This document shows, piece after piece, positions 34,621 through 44,211 of a DNA stretch of 64,000 bases (within the stretch, counting starts at the first letter, position 1; every line of letters starts with the position of its first letter). The notes below the pieces were generated by a model, which was not told the DNA's origin, made no database searches, and saw only the letters and a list, made by a program, of their open reading frames with translations. The DNA is taken from positions 372,001-436,000 of the forward strand of contig NZ_PPCN01000001.1 of the NCBI RefSeq assembly GCF_002906165.1, read 5' to 3'. Both the position numbers and the translations under genes were made by a program. The stretch is from Roseibium marinum (lineage in GTDB: Bacteria > Pseudomonadota > Alphaproteobacteria > Rhizobiales > Stappiaceae).

Positions 34621-35922
34621 CTACATTCTGGCTTCACGCTTTTCGATCGTCCGTTCATGCATCAAATCAAAGATGCATCCTTGCTGAACTTGCCATATGC
34701 CCTCATAGGTAGATATTGCGATTTCCCCACTAGCCGTATGGCAGAAGGCCAAGATCATAAAATCGCCGCCAACATCTCCCTTCAGGCTCTGGCCTTTCAT
34801 TCGAACACGCGCCTCCGCCCGAGCGACTGTTGTCTGAGACACTGAAAGGATCTCAAACTCAACGAGCTTCATATGCTCCGCATCTGCGCGCATACGCCCC
34901 GCGAGATGACCGTGCTTCTGCCGTGTGATATTGACGGCTCGCATCGCCATGAGGCCGAAGTTCCTAGTTTGCCAACCAGTGAGGAACTCGTGAAACGCGA
35001 ACGGTGGCTCATGTTCAGCCAAGTCTCCAGCGAACGGTCCCTCCCAATTTCGAGGCACGAACGCCTCGATAGCCGCCTTGTCGGACCGGTTCTTCTGCAA
35101 CGATGAGGAGATGTCGCCCCAGTTTGTGGATCGTCGTTCTTCGTCTTTGGTCAGCCGAGCCTCCTCGTCTCGTTTGTCTGCCGCCCAGTCCACCAGCGCG
35201 ATCATCAACATCCATGCCTTTCCGCAAACCGCACGGTTCGCATAGCCTAACGAACGGCCGTGAAGAATGCCGTGCCGGAGCGGCAAGGAAAGCGCATCGT
35301 CGCTCGATTTGCGAACCCCTTTCGTAATCCGCGCAATTGCTGCGGGAAGCGAAGATGGGTGAGCCACCATCGAGTCGAAAAGGCTTAGGTCTGCGTTCTT
35401 CTCGAACGGCGAGGTCCCCAATACGTCGGACGCAAAACCGTCGGACGCAATCAGGACCAGCGGAACCGCGGACCAGTAGCGGCCTTCCTCAGTCAGTGCG
35501 AGTGCTTCGCGTAGCTGATGCCACCGGCCGTGGACATCGCTGAACGATTTGCTCCGCGTGATGGCGAAGAGGTTGATGGTCTCCGGATCAAGTATCCAGT
35601 CGAGTATTACCTTTTCCCCCGCATCCGTATCGCCCTCTTCATGCTTCTTCAAAGCAGTACGCATTGCGTCCACCGACATCGATGCCGTCGCAATCCAACC
35701 GCGTTCCACAAATACTGCGTTGAAGCGGTCGGGAAGAGAGAGAATGTCGGACTGGAGAAGAAGCTGATCCGCACTGTCCATGATTTTTCGCGCCTTTTCT
35801 CCACCAAGGCCCGTTCTGAGGGCTAGGTTCGCTAATCCCCGAACCGCTCGCACGGCGGGCAATACAGTTGAAAGCTCCCGCGCGGACGGGAGATCAATAA
35901 TTCGTTCGTCTTTCTTCGTCAT
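34621..35922 (-). CDS. Unknown protein with HEPN-like RHGILHG motif, inserted antisense in the transfer operon
   Basis: This protein has about 433 residues from the ATG before TKKDERIIDL; a start 24 codons upstream is possible. The only recognisable part is LPLRHGILHGRSLGYANRAV near the middle, followed by helical WMLMIALVDWAADK. The Rx4H pattern resembles HEPN RNase-type domains seen in abortive-infection proteins. The C-terminal part (AEARVRMKGQSLKGDV, GEIAISTYEGIWQVQQG) is beta-rich. It lies on the opposite strand between copG and trbB, and its codon use is less GC-rich than both, so it looks like a later insertion. A defence role is inferred. Confidence 0.6.
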   Translation of the reverse strand: MTKKDERIIDLPSARELSTVLPAVRAVRGLANLALRTGLGGEKARKIMDSADQLLLQSDILSLPDRFNAVFVERGWIATASMSVDAMRTALKKHEEGDTDAGEKVILDWILDPETINLFAITRSKSFSDVHGRWHQLREALALTEEGRYWSAVPLVLIASDGFASDVLGTSPFEKNADLSLFDSMVAHPSSLPAAIARITKGVRKSSDDALSLPLRHGILHGRSLGYANRAVCGKAWMLMIALVDWAADKRDEEARLTKDEERRSTNWGDISSSLQKNRSDKAAIEAFVPRNWEGPFAGDLAEHEPPFAFHEFLTGWQTRNFGLMAMRAVNITRQKHGHLAGRMRADAEHMKLVEFEILSVSQTTVARAEARVRMKGQSLKGDVGGDFMILAFCHTASGEIAISTYEGIWQVQQGCIFDLMHERTIEKREARM

Positions 35923-36154
35923 CTCAGCCGCCCTGCGTGTTTCGACATCGACATTTTCATATAGAAGAATAAGCGGACGCCAAATTGGCAACAACCGCCG
36001 ACAGATTCTTCTGAAAAACTGTCATCATTCAAACCTGCAACCTACGCGCTTTCCTGCCTTCGCGCGCACTCGTACTACTACGCCTTCTAAGTTGTTGCCG
36101 CTGAGCCTTTAACGGTCTTCTTGATCGACCCCGTAATCAAACGCGGGGCCGCCA

Positions 36155-37138
36155 GTGACCGTCCACACATTCAAATCCGAAGCGCTCGCCCGTGGCGCGC
36201 GCATGCTCAGAACCGCTCTGGGGGCCGACGTCGCCGCATGGCTCGAAGACCCTGCCGTTGTCGAGGTGATGCTCAATCCGGACGGACGTCTTTGGGTGGA
36301 CCGGCTGAGCGAAGGCCTCGCCGACACGGGCGTAGAGCTCTCCGCCGCTGACGGTGAGCGCATCGTCCGTTTGGTCGCACATCATGTCGGCGCGGAGGTC
36401 CATGCAAGATCCCCGCGCGTGTCCGCGGAGCTGCCGAGAACGGGGGAGCGGTTCGAGGGGCTGTTGCCGCCGGTCGTCGCCGCGCCTGTCTTCGCGATCC
36501 GCAAGCCGGCCGTCGCCGTCTTCACGCTTGAAGACTATGTCCGCGCCGGGATCATGCCGGACGATGCCGCGGCGGCATTGTGCGACGCCATCACATCCCG
36601 CGCCAACATCCTTGTCGCTGGCGGTACCTCGACCGGCAAGACCACGCTCACCAATGCATTGCTGGCGGAAGTCGCCAGGTCCTCCGACCGCGTCGTTCTG
36701 ATCGAGGATACACGCGAGCTCCAATGCCTGACGCCTAACCTTGTCGCTCTGCGGACCAAGGATGGCGTCGCGTCGCTTTCCGATCTCGTTCGCTCCTCGC
36801 TGCGCCTGCGGCCTGACCGCATTCCCATCGGCGAGGTGCGCGGCGCCGAGGCGCTCGATCTCCTCAAAGCCTGGGGCACTGGCCATCCCGGCGGCATCGG
36901 CACCATCCATGCCGGCTCGGCCGTCGGCGCGCTGCGCCGCCTCGAACAGCTCATCCAGGAAGCCGTCGTCACCGTGCCCCGCGCGATGATCGCAGAGACG
37001 ATCGACTTGATCGCCGTCCTCTCGGGACGCGGATCGGCGCGCAGGCTTTCCGAGCTCGCCCGCGTCGAGGGCCTCGATGCGACCGGGGACTACCAGATTC
37101 AACCGCTTCTTCACCCCCACACAGGAGACCATCCATGA
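36155..37138 (+). CDS. trbB: TrbB, conjugation ATPase (VirB11-like)
   Basis: This 327-residue secretion ATPase has Walker A GGTSTGKT (about 156-163), the Asp box [12 protein letters not shown], Walker B-like [22 protein letters not shown] and the His box [14 protein letters not shown]. It forms a hexamer at the inner membrane that powers pilus assembly and DNA transfer. The start is a GTG; no better ATG lies nearby. It is the first gene of the trb operon and overlaps trbC by 4 nt. Confidence 0.94.
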   Translation: MTVHTFKSEALARGARMLRTALGADVAAWLEDPAVVEVMLNPDGRLWVDRLSEGLADTGVELSAADGERIVRLVAHHVGAEVHARSPRVSAELPRTGERFEGLLPPVVAAPVFAIRKPAVAVFTLEDYVRAGIMPDDAAAALCDAITSRANILVAGGTSTGKTTLTNALLAEVARSSDRVVLIEDTRELQCLTPNLVALRTKDGVASLSDLVRSSLRLRPDRIPIGEVRGAEALDLLKAWGTGHPGGIGTIHAGSAVGALRRLEQLIQEAVVTVPRAMIAETIDLIAVLSGRGSARRLSELARVEGLDATGDYQIQPLLHPHTGDHP

Positions 37139-37464
37139 CCAAAACCACAATTCTCTATCCACGCTGGCCGCTCTACGCGACGGCGCTTGCGTTCAGCCTT
37201 CTGGTCGTCGCACCCGCCCATGCGGCGGGATCGGGCATGCCCTGGGAGGCGCCGCTTCAGTCAATCCTGGAATCCATAGAAGGGCCGGTCGCCAAGATCG
37301 TCGCGGTGATCATCATTATCATCACGGGACTGACCCTCGCCTTCGGCGACTCATCCGGCGGCTTTCGCCGCCTCGTGCAGATCGTCTTCGGCCTCTCCAT
37401 CGCCTTCGCGGCGTCGAGCTTCTTCCTGACCTTTTTCTCCTTCGGCGGCGGAGCGCTGATCTGA
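37135..37464 (+). CDS. trbC: TrbC, conjugative pilin (VirB2-like)
   Basis: This 109-residue prepilin has a long signal sequence ending near PAHAAGSG (about residue 33-38) and two hydrophobic segments (VAVIIIIITGLTLAFG and LVQIVFGLSIAFAASSFFL) separated by a short polar loop. It is probably processed by TraF and cyclised in known homologues. It overlaps trbB by 4 nt and trbD by 1 nt. Confidence 0.92.
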   Translation: MTKTTILYPRWPLYATALAFSLLVVAPAHAAGSGMPWEAPLQSILESIEGPVAKIVAVIIIIITGLTLAFGDSSGGFRRLVQIVFGLSIAFAASSFFLTFFSFGGGALI

Positions 37465-37733
37465 TGCGGGAGCTGGCCGATATTCCGGGCTTTTACGCGC
37501 CCGTCCACCGCGCTCTGATCGAGCCGATCCTGCTCGGCGGTGCACCGCGCACGATCGCTATCGCCAACGGCACGCTCGCAGCGGCCGTCGGACTTGGCCT
37601 CAGGCTCTGGGCAGTCGGGATCGCACTTTGGCTTGTCGGCCATTTCCTCGCGGTCTGGGCCGCAAAACGCGACCCCCAGATCGTCGATGTTGCGCGCCGG
37701 CATCTTCGTTTCCCAACCTGGTTCGGAGTCTGA
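37464..37733 (+). CDS. trbD: TrbD (VirB3-like)
   Basis: This is an 89-residue membrane protein. Residues FYAPVHRALIEPILLGGAPR are typical for VirB3/TrbD, followed by one or two transmembrane segments (NGTLAAAVGLGLRLW, GIALWLVGHFLAVWAAKRDP). It shares one base with the trbC stop (TGATG). It associates with the TrbE ATPase. Confidence 0.92.
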   Translation: MRELADIPGFYAPVHRALIEPILLGGAPRTIAIANGTLAAAVGLGLRLWAVGIALWLVGHFLAVWAAKRDPQIVDVARRHLRFPTWFGV

Positions 37734-37736
37734 GCG

Positions 37737-40196
37737 ATGATGCGCCTCGCCGAATATCGCTCGACCGCCTCCCTACTGGCAGATTTTCTTCCGTGGGCGG
37801 CGCTCGTCTCGGAGGGCGTCATCCTCAACAAGGATGGCAGTCTGCAACGCACCGCAAAGTTTCGGGGGCCTGACCTCGACTCCGCGACACCGTCAGAGCT
37901 CGTCGCCGTGTCTGGCCGCCTCAACAACGCCCTTCGCCGGCTCGGATCGGGCTGGGCGGTGTTCGTCGAAGCGCAGCGGGCGCCGGCGCGCGACTATCCG
38001 CTCTCACATTTTCCCGATGCCGTTTCCGCCCTCGTCGATGCGGAGCGCCGGGCTCAATTCGAGGAGGCGTCGAGTCATTTCGAAAGCAGCTACTTCCTCA
38101 CTTTCGTCTGGATGCCGCCGCTTGACGATACGAGCCGCGCGGGACGATGGCTCTATGAGGACGCGCCTTACAGCAGCCTCAATCCGCAAGAGCATGTCGA
38201 GAGCTTTTCGGCGCGAACAGATCGTCTGCTCGATCTCCTGGACGGCTTCATGGCGGAGGCCGCCTGGCTCTCCGACGAAGAGACACTGACCTTTCTGCAT
38301 TCGACCGTGTCGACGCGCCGCCAGCGCGTGCGCGTCCCGGAAACGCCGATGCATCTCGATGCGCTCCTGGCCGATAGCGCGCTTGTCGGCGGGTTGGCGC
38401 CGAGTTTGGGCGGGGCGCATCTGCGCAGCCTCTCCATCATCGGATTCCCCACGGCCACATGGCCGGGGCTGCTGGATGAGCTCAACAGTCAACCCTTCGA
38501 ATATCGCTGGGTCACGCGCGCTATCTGCCTCGACAAGACCGACGCCACCAAACTGCTGACGCGCATTCGCCGGCAATGGTTCGCTAAGCGCAAATCCGTC
38601 GCCGCGATCCTGAAAGAGGTGATGACCAACGAGGCGTCGACGCTGCTCGATAGCGACGCGGCGAACAAGGCCGCCGACGCCGATGAAGCCTTGCAAGAGC
38701 TGGGCGCCGACATGGCGGGCGCCGCCTACATCACCGCTACAGTGACCGTCTGGGATGAGGACGAAGCTGTCGCGGACGCAAAGCTAAAGGCGGCGGAAAA
38801 AGTCATTCAGGGTCGTGACTTCACCTGCATGCCCGAGACTTTGAACGCGATTGAGGCGTGGCTCGGCTCGTTGCCTGGCCATCTCTACGCCAATGTCCGT
38901 CAACCGCCAGTATCCACGCTCAATCTCGTTCACATGATTCCGATTTCGGCAGTGTGGGCGGGACCGGCGCGCAACGATCATCTGGATGGCCCGCCGCTCT
39001 TCTATGCGGAGACGGAAGGCTCGACCCCGTTCCGCTTTTCGCTCCATGTCGGCGATGTCGGGCACACGCTGGTCGTCGGTCCGACCGGCTCGGGCAAATC
39101 CGTGTTGCTGGCGTTGATGGCGCTGCAATTTCGTCGCTACGGGCGTAGCCAAGTCTTCGCCTTCGATTTCGGCGGCTCGATCCGCTGTGCGACCGTCGCC
39201 TGTGGTGGCGACTGGCAGGATCTCGCCGGCGGGCTCTCAGATGACGAAGCCGCCGTCCAGCTTCAGCCGCTGCGCAACATCGACGATATCGGCGAACGCG
39301 CCTGGGCGCAGGACTGGTTGTCCGGCCTGATCGCGCGCGAAGGCGTCACCATCGATCCGGTTGCACGGGATCATCTCTGGTCGGCGCTGACGTCGCTCGC
39401 CTCGGCGCCCGTCGGAGAACGAACGCTCACGGGGCTATCCGTCCTGTTGCAGTCGACCGAACTCAAACAGGCGCTCGCGCCATTCTGTCTTGGCGGTCCC
39501 TTCGGGCGTTTGCTCGACGCCGAAACCGAAGAGCTCGGAACAGCCGACTTCCAGGCCTTCGAAACCGAGGGGCTGATCGGGTCCCCGGCGACGCCCGCCG
39601 TGCTCGCCTATCTGTTTCATCGGATCGAGGATCGCCTCGACGGACGGCCGAGCCTCATCATCGTCGATGAAGGCTGGCTCGCGCTCGATGACGGGACGTT
39701 TGGCGGGCAGCTCCGTGAGTGGTTGAAGACGTTGAGGAAGAAGAACGCCTCCGTCCTCTTCGCCACGCAATCTCTCGCTGATATCGACAATTCCGCGATT
39801 GCACCCGCCATCGTCGAGAGCTGCCCGACGCGCATCTTCCTGCCGAACGAACGCGCCTTCGAGCCTCAGATCGCCGACATCTACCGCCGCTTCGGCCTCA
39901 ATGAACGCCAGATCGAGATCGTCGCGCGGGCCATGCCGAAGCGCGACTATTACTGCCAGTCGCGGCGCGGCAATCGGCTTTTCTCGCTCGGCCTCGGCGA
40001 GGTCGCGCTCGCCTTCACGGCCGCATCCTCGAAGACCGATCACGCCGCCATCACCGAAATCCTCGCCGAACACGGACGAGACGGTTTCGCCGCAGCCTGG
40101 CTCGCCCGTCGCGGCCTCGATTGGGCCGTCGAACTGCTCGGCCCAATCCCCGCTCCAAATGCCTCAACCCAAACTCAGGAGACTACTCATGCGTAA
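37737..40196 (+). CDS. trbE: TrbE, conjugation ATPase (VirB4-like)
   Basis: This 819-residue ATPase has the CagE/VirB4 N-terminal region, Walker A GPTGSGKS (about 448-455), and Walker B SLIIVDEGWLAL (about 638-649), followed by KTLRKKNASVLFATQSLAD. It energises assembly of the secretion channel and pilus. It starts 3 bases after trbD and overlaps trbJ by 8 bases. Confidence 0.95.
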   Translation: MMRLAEYRSTASLLADFLPWAALVSEGVILNKDGSLQRTAKFRGPDLDSATPSELVAVSGRLNNALRRLGSGWAVFVEAQRAPARDYPLSHFPDAVSALVDAERRAQFEEASSHFESSYFLTFVWMPPLDDTSRAGRWLYEDAPYSSLNPQEHVESFSARTDRLLDLLDGFMAEAAWLSDEETLTFLHSTVSTRRQRVRVPETPMHLDALLADSALVGGLAPSLGGAHLRSLSIIGFPTATWPGLLDELNSQPFEYRWVTRAICLDKTDATKLLTRIRRQWFAKRKSVAAILKEVMTNEASTLLDSDAANKAADADEALQELGADMAGAAYITATVTVWDEDEAVADAKLKAAEKVIQGRDFTCMPETLNAIEAWLGSLPGHLYANVRQPPVSTLNLVHMIPISAVWAGPARNDHLDGPPLFYAETEGSTPFRFSLHVGDVGHTLVVGPTGSGKSVLLALMALQFRRYGRSQVFAFDFGGSIRCATVACGGDWQDLAGGLSDDEAAVQLQPLRNIDDIGERAWAQDWLSGLIAREGVTIDPVARDHLWSALTSLASAPVGERTLTGLSVLLQSTELKQALAPFCLGGPFGRLLDAETEELGTADFQAFETEGLIGSPATPAVLAYLFHRIEDRLDGRPSLIIVDEGWLALDDGTFGGQLREWLKTLRKKNASVLFATQSLADIDNSAIAPAIVESCPTRIFLPNERAFEPQIADIYRRFGLNERQIEIVARAMPKRDYYCQSRRGNRLFSLGLGEVALAFTAASSKTDHAAITEILAEHGRDGFAAAWLARRGLDWAVELLGPIPAPNASTQTQETTHA

Positions 40197-40929
40197 GAAA
40201 ATCGCCGCCCTCATGCTGACCGGGGCCATCGCTTTGGCACCGATGCAACCGGCCTATGCGCTATTCGGCGTCGGCGACGTTGTCATCGATCCGACCAACC
40301 TCGCGCAGAATATTCTCACCGCCGCACGCACCCTCGAAATGATCAACAATCAGATCATGCAGCTTCAGAACGAGGCGCAGATGTTGATCAACCAGGGACG
40401 CAACCTGACCAATCTGCCTCACTCATCGTTGGCGCGTCTCCGCTCGATCATGCAGCAGACGGAAGATCTGTTGGGCGAGGCGCAGCGCGTTGGATACGTC
40501 GTCTCCGAAATCGAACGCGTCTTCTCAGAACAATATGGAGACGCCGCAGCAACGGGCGATTTCGCCGCCATGAACGCCAATGCCGAGGCGCGCTGGCGGA
40601 CCTCGGTTGCAGGCTATGAAGACGCATTGAAGGTCCAGGCCGGCGTCGTCGGCAATATTGAAGCGACGCGCACGGAATTGAGCACTCTCGTCTCGCAAAG
40701 CCAGGGTGCGGTCGGCGCCTTGCAGGCAGCGCAGGCGGGCAATCAACTGCTCGCATTGCAAAGCCAGCAGATGATGGACCTAACCGCCGCCATCGCCGCG
40801 CAGAACCGTGCGGACGCGCTGGACGCGGCTCGGCACGCCTCCGCTGAAGCGCAGGGGCGGGAGAACCTCAGCCGTTTCCTCGATTACGGGACCGGCTACA
40901 CGCCAACCGCCGTCAGCATGTTCCGGTAA
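40189..40929 (+). CDS. trbJ: TrbJ (VirB5-like)
   Basis: This 246-residue periplasmic protein has a signal peptide ending near QPAYALFG and starts at the ATG after GGAGACTACTC. The body is helical with DPTNLAQNILTAARTLEMIN and long Gln/Asn-rich coiled-coil segments, as in TrbJ/VirB5 minor pilus proteins. It overlaps trbE by 8 bases. Confidence 0.92.
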   Translation: MRKKIAALMLTGAIALAPMQPAYALFGVGDVVIDPTNLAQNILTAARTLEMINNQIMQLQNEAQMLINQGRNLTNLPHSSLARLRSIMQQTEDLLGEAQRVGYVVSEIERVFSEQYGDAAATGDFAAMNANAEARWRTSVAGYEDALKVQAGVVGNIEATRTELSTLVSQSQGAVGALQAAQAGNQLLALQSQQMMDLTAAIAAQNRADALDAARHASAEAQGRENLSRFLDYGTGYTPTAVSMFR

Positions 40930-40934
40930 GTTCC

Positions 40935-41207
40935 GTGCGCAGTTCTCCCGACCAAATCATCAGGCTCGTCGCAGTCGCCCTGGGCGGGCTCGCTGCACTC
41001 TTCGCCGCGGTTGAGCTGGCGAACACGGTCGCTCCGGAAACGCCGGCGAGACCGTCGGCGAGCAACGATCCGTTGCAGGCTGCGCTTGCAAGCTGCCGGA
41101 CGATGACGCCGGAAGAGCTGGACACCGACAAGTCCTGTCGCGCCGCTTGGGCTGAGCAACGCCGCCGATTTCTCGGGCTTCCCGACGACGAGCCCGAGAA
41201 GGAGTAG
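40935..41207 (+). CDS. trbK: TrbK-like putative entry exclusion protein
   Basis: This 90-residue protein from a GTG start has one N-terminal membrane segment (IIRLVAVALGGLAALFAAVEL) and a conserved tail with CRTMTPEELDTDKSCRAAWAEQRRRFLG. The two cysteines and WAEQRRRF are typical for the TrbK variant between trbJ and trbL. Such proteins block redundant transfer into cells that already carry the element. Confidence 0.85.
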   Translation: MRSSPDQIIRLVAVALGGLAALFAAVELANTVAPETPARPSASNDPLQAALASCRTMTPEELDTDKSCRAAWAEQRRRFLGLPDDEPEKE

Positions 41208-41210
41208 GAC

Positions 41211-42494
41211 ATGGGCGGCGTAGGCGTCATCGACCGGTTCCTGCAGGTCTTCACCTCCTACATCGACAGCGGCTTCGGCCTGCTCGGCGGCGACGTCGCC
41301 TTCCTCGCAACGACGCTGATCGTCATCGACGTGACGCTCGCCGCGCTCTTCTGGGCCTGGGGTGCCGACGACATTCTCGCCCGGCTCATCAAGAAAACGC
41401 TCTTCGTCGGCGTCTTCGCCTACATCATTGGCAACTGGAACGCACTCGCCCGCATCGTTTTCGAAAGCTTCGCCGGGCTTGGCCTCATCGCTTCGGGCGG
41501 CAGTCTCAGCCCCGGCGAGCTGCTTCAGCCCGGCCGCATCGCGGAGATCGGCCTTGATGCCGGCCGTCCGATTCTCACATCGATTTCCGATCTGATGGGG
41601 TTCGTCTCCTTCTTCGAGAATTTCCTCCAGATCATCATCCTGCTGTTCGCCTGGCTGGTCGTCCTCCTGTCCTTCTTCATTCTGGCGATCCAGCTCTTCG
41701 TCACGCTGATCGAGTTCAAGCTCGCCACGCTGGCTGGCTTCATCCTCGTGCCATTCGGCCTCTTCAACAAAACCGCCTTCATGGCCGAGCGGGTGCTGGG
41801 ATTGGTGATCTCGTCCGGCGTCAAGGTGCTGGTGCTTGCCGTGATCGTCGGCATCGGCTCGACCATCTTTGGCGAGTTCACCGCCGGGTTCGCGGGCGAG
41901 CCGACCATAGAGGACGCCATGGCCATCGTTCTGGCCGCGCTTTCGATGCTCGCGCTCGGCATCTTCGGTCCGGGCATCGCCAACGGCATCGTCTCGGGCG
42001 GACCGCAACTCGGCGCAGGCGCGGCGGTTGGCGCCGGTCTCGCCGCCGGCGGGCTTGCTGTCGGCGGGGTCGCTGGCACCCGGATGGCCGTGGGAGCAGC
42101 CGGCGCCGGAGCACGGGGCGCGGCGGCAGTCGCTGGTGGCGCCTCGACGGCCTACAGCATGGGAAACGCGGCCGCTGGCGGCGGCGCTTCCGGTGTCGCC
42201 GCCGGTCTCGCTAGCGTTGGAAAAGCGGGCGTCAGCGCCGCAACGAACCCACTTCGCCGTTCCATGAGCGAAAGCTACCGCTCAGGTTCGCGCGCAGCCT
42301 TCGAAGCGACCGGCGGCAAGTTCAGCAACAGCCCCGAGCCCGCCACGTCGACGAACGACGGGCCGCCAGCCTGGGCGCGCCGCATGAAACAACAGCAAAC
42401 CCTTCACCACGGCGCCGCCGTCGCCGCCCATGCCGTTCGCTCTGGCGACCATGGCGGCGGCGGGACCGCTGTCAGCCTTTCGGAGAAATCATGA
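41211..42494 (+). CDS. trbL: TrbL (VirB6-like)
   Basis: This 427-residue polytopic inner-membrane protein has several transmembrane segments in its first 270 residues (for example FLATTLIVIDVTLAALFWAW, FLQIIILLFAWLVVLLSFFI). A very Gly/Ala-rich stretch (about 265-340) and a polar tail follow. It forms part of the inner-membrane pore. It overlaps trbF by 4 nt. Confidence 0.93.
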   Translation: MGGVGVIDRFLQVFTSYIDSGFGLLGGDVAFLATTLIVIDVTLAALFWAWGADDILARLIKKTLFVGVFAYIIGNWNALARIVFESFAGLGLIASGGSLSPGELLQPGRIAEIGLDAGRPILTSISDLMGFVSFFENFLQIIILLFAWLVVLLSFFILAIQLFVTLIEFKLATLAGFILVPFGLFNKTAFMAERVLGLVISSGVKVLVLAVIVGIGSTIFGEFTAGFAGEPTIEDAMAIVLAALSMLALGIFGPGIANGIVSGGPQLGAGAAVGAGLAAGGLAVGGVAGTRMAVGAAGAGARGAAAVAGGASTAYSMGNAAAGGGASGVAAGLASVGKAGVSAATNPLRRSMSESYRSGSRAAFEATGGKFSNSPEPATSTNDGPPAWARRMKQQQTLHHGAAVAAHAVRSGDHGGGGTAVSLSEKS

Positions 42495-43177
42495 TGTTCC
42501 GTCGCCCGAGCGTTCGCTATTCGAAAACCCCCGAGCCCGTCACGCCCTACCAGAAAGCCGCACAGATCTGGGACGAACGCATCGGGTCCGCCCGCGTGCA
42601 AGCCAGGAACTGGCGACTGATGGCGTTCGGCTCGTTGCTGCTCTCAGGCGGGCTTAGCGCCGCGCTTGTCTGGCAGTCCACACAAGGGACGATCACGCCC
42701 TATGTCGTCGAGGTGGACAGGCTCGGCGCGGCGCAAGCCGTGGCGCCCGCCGCCGCCGACTTCCGACCGACCGATCCGCAGATCGCTTACCACCTCTCGC
42801 GCTTCATCGAGAATGTGCGCCAAATCCCGGCCGATCCGATCGTGCTGCGCCAGAACTGGCTGCACGCTTACGACTTCACGACCGACAGAGGTGCGCTGGC
42901 GCTCAACGACTACGCAAGGGTGAACGACCCCTTCGCCAAGATCGGTGACACGCAGATCTCCGTCGAGGTCTCCAGCGTTATCCGCGCCTCCGAGAGCAGC
43001 TTCCGCGTCGCCTGGATCGAGCGCCGCTACGCCAACGGCCAACTCGCCGCGACCGAACGCTGGACCGCCATTCTCACCATCGTTCTGCAGCAGCCACGCG
43101 ATGCCGAGCGCCTGCGTAAAAACCCACTCGGCATCTTCGTCAACGCCATCAACTGGTCCCGGGAGTCCGCCCAATGA
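42491..43177 (+). CDS. trbF: TrbF (VirB8-like)
   Basis: This 228-residue bitopic protein has a short cytoplasmic start with TPYQKAAQIWDERIGSAR, a membrane segment (LMAFGSLLLSGGLSAALVW) and a periplasmic VirB8 domain with QGTITPYVVEVDRLG and RWTAILTIVLQQP. It overlaps trbL and trbG by 4 nt each. Confidence 0.94.
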   Translation: MMFRRPSVRYSKTPEPVTPYQKAAQIWDERIGSARVQARNWRLMAFGSLLLSGGLSAALVWQSTQGTITPYVVEVDRLGAAQAVAPAAADFRPTDPQIAYHLSRFIENVRQIPADPIVLRQNWLHAYDFTTDRGALALNDYARVNDPFAKIGDTQISVEVSSVIRASESSFRVAWIERRYANGQLAATERWTAILTIVLQQPRDAERLRKNPLGIFVNAINWSRESAQ

Positions 43178-44211
43178 TAAAAACACTTCGCCTGAACAGA
43201 GCCTCCATGACGGTCCTCCTCGCCGCGACAGCGCTCTCCGGATGCGCGACGTTCAAGCCGCCCGAAATCGCCTACGACACCCCTCCGATCGAAGCGACGC
43301 TGCTCCCGGAACCGGAGCGTCCGGTGCGGATCGTCGAGCGCACCAGCCCTCTGCCGCTGCCCGGTCAACTCAAGCCGCTCAATGGGGGAGAGAGAGCTCC
43401 GGAATCTGCCGATCCCGCCGAACGGGTGAGCGAAGCGAACGCCGCCGCTCGCATGGAGCCGGTGCGCGACGGCTTCATCAACGCCGTCCAACTCTATCCT
43501 TACAGCGAGGGCGCACTCTATCAGGTCTACGCATCGCCGGGGCAGGTCACCGATATCGCCCTGCAGCCCGGGGAGAGCCTTGTTGGCTCCGGACCGATCG
43601 CGGCCGGCGACACGGCGCGCTGGATCATCGGCGACACGCAAAGCGGTTCAGGGGATGATCAGCGCATCCATATCCTGGTCAAACCCACGCGGCCCGATCT
43701 TCAGACCAATCTCGTCATCAATACCGACAAGCGGACCTATCATCTCGAACTGAGGGCGAATCCGTCCGCCTATATGGCGTCCGTATCCTGGACCTATGCC
43801 GAGGATGCTTTGATCGCGCTCAGGCGGCGCAACGCCGAGGCGGAAGCAGCCTTGCCGATCGGACGCGATGTCGCACTGGATTCCTTGCGCTTCCGCTATC
43901 GGATCGAGGGCGACCGCGCGCCCTGGCGGCCGCTTCGCGCTTTCGATGATGGGCGGCAGGTCTTCATCGAGTTCCCGCGCGGGATCGGTCAGGGGGAAAT
44001 GCCGCCGCTCTTCGTCATCGGACCGGAAGGCGAAGGCCAGCTCGTCAACTACCGCATCGCCCGCAACTACATGATCGTCGATCAGCTTTTCGCCGCCGCC
44101 GAACTGCGGCTTGGCGACAGGCAGAAACGTGTGCGGATCGTCCGTACCGATGGGGTGAACCGCGACACCCGTACCGCGTCGCGTCCTGGCGCCGTGGGGC
44201 CGCGCAAATGA
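43174..44211 (+). CDS. trbG: TrbG (VirB9-like), predicted lipoprotein
   Basis: This 345-residue protein has the VirB9/CagX domain (VYASPGQVTDIALQPGESL, RWIIGDTQSG, HILVKPTRPDLQTNLVI, LRFRYRIEGD). The N-terminus carries a lipobox, LSGC with Cys near 24, so it is probably an outer-membrane-anchored component of the core complex. Many TrbG proteins have a plain signal peptide, with a separate TrbH lipoprotein; no trbH gene is present here. It overlaps trbI by 4 nt. Confidence 0.93.
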   Translation: MIKTLRLNRASMTVLLAATALSGCATFKPPEIAYDTPPIEATLLPEPERPVRIVERTSPLPLPGQLKPLNGGERAPESADPAERVSEANAAARMEPVRDGFINAVQLYPYSEGALYQVYASPGQVTDIALQPGESLVGSGPIAAGDTARWIIGDTQSGSGDDQRIHILVKPTRPDLQTNLVINTDKRTYHLELRANPSAYMASVSWTYAEDALIALRRRNAEAEAALPIGRDVALDSLRFRYRIEGDRAPWRPLRAFDDGRQVFIEFPRGIGQGEMPPLFVIGPEGEGQLVNYRIARNYMIVDQLFAAAELRLGDRQKRVRIVRTDGVNRDTRTASRPGAVGPRK

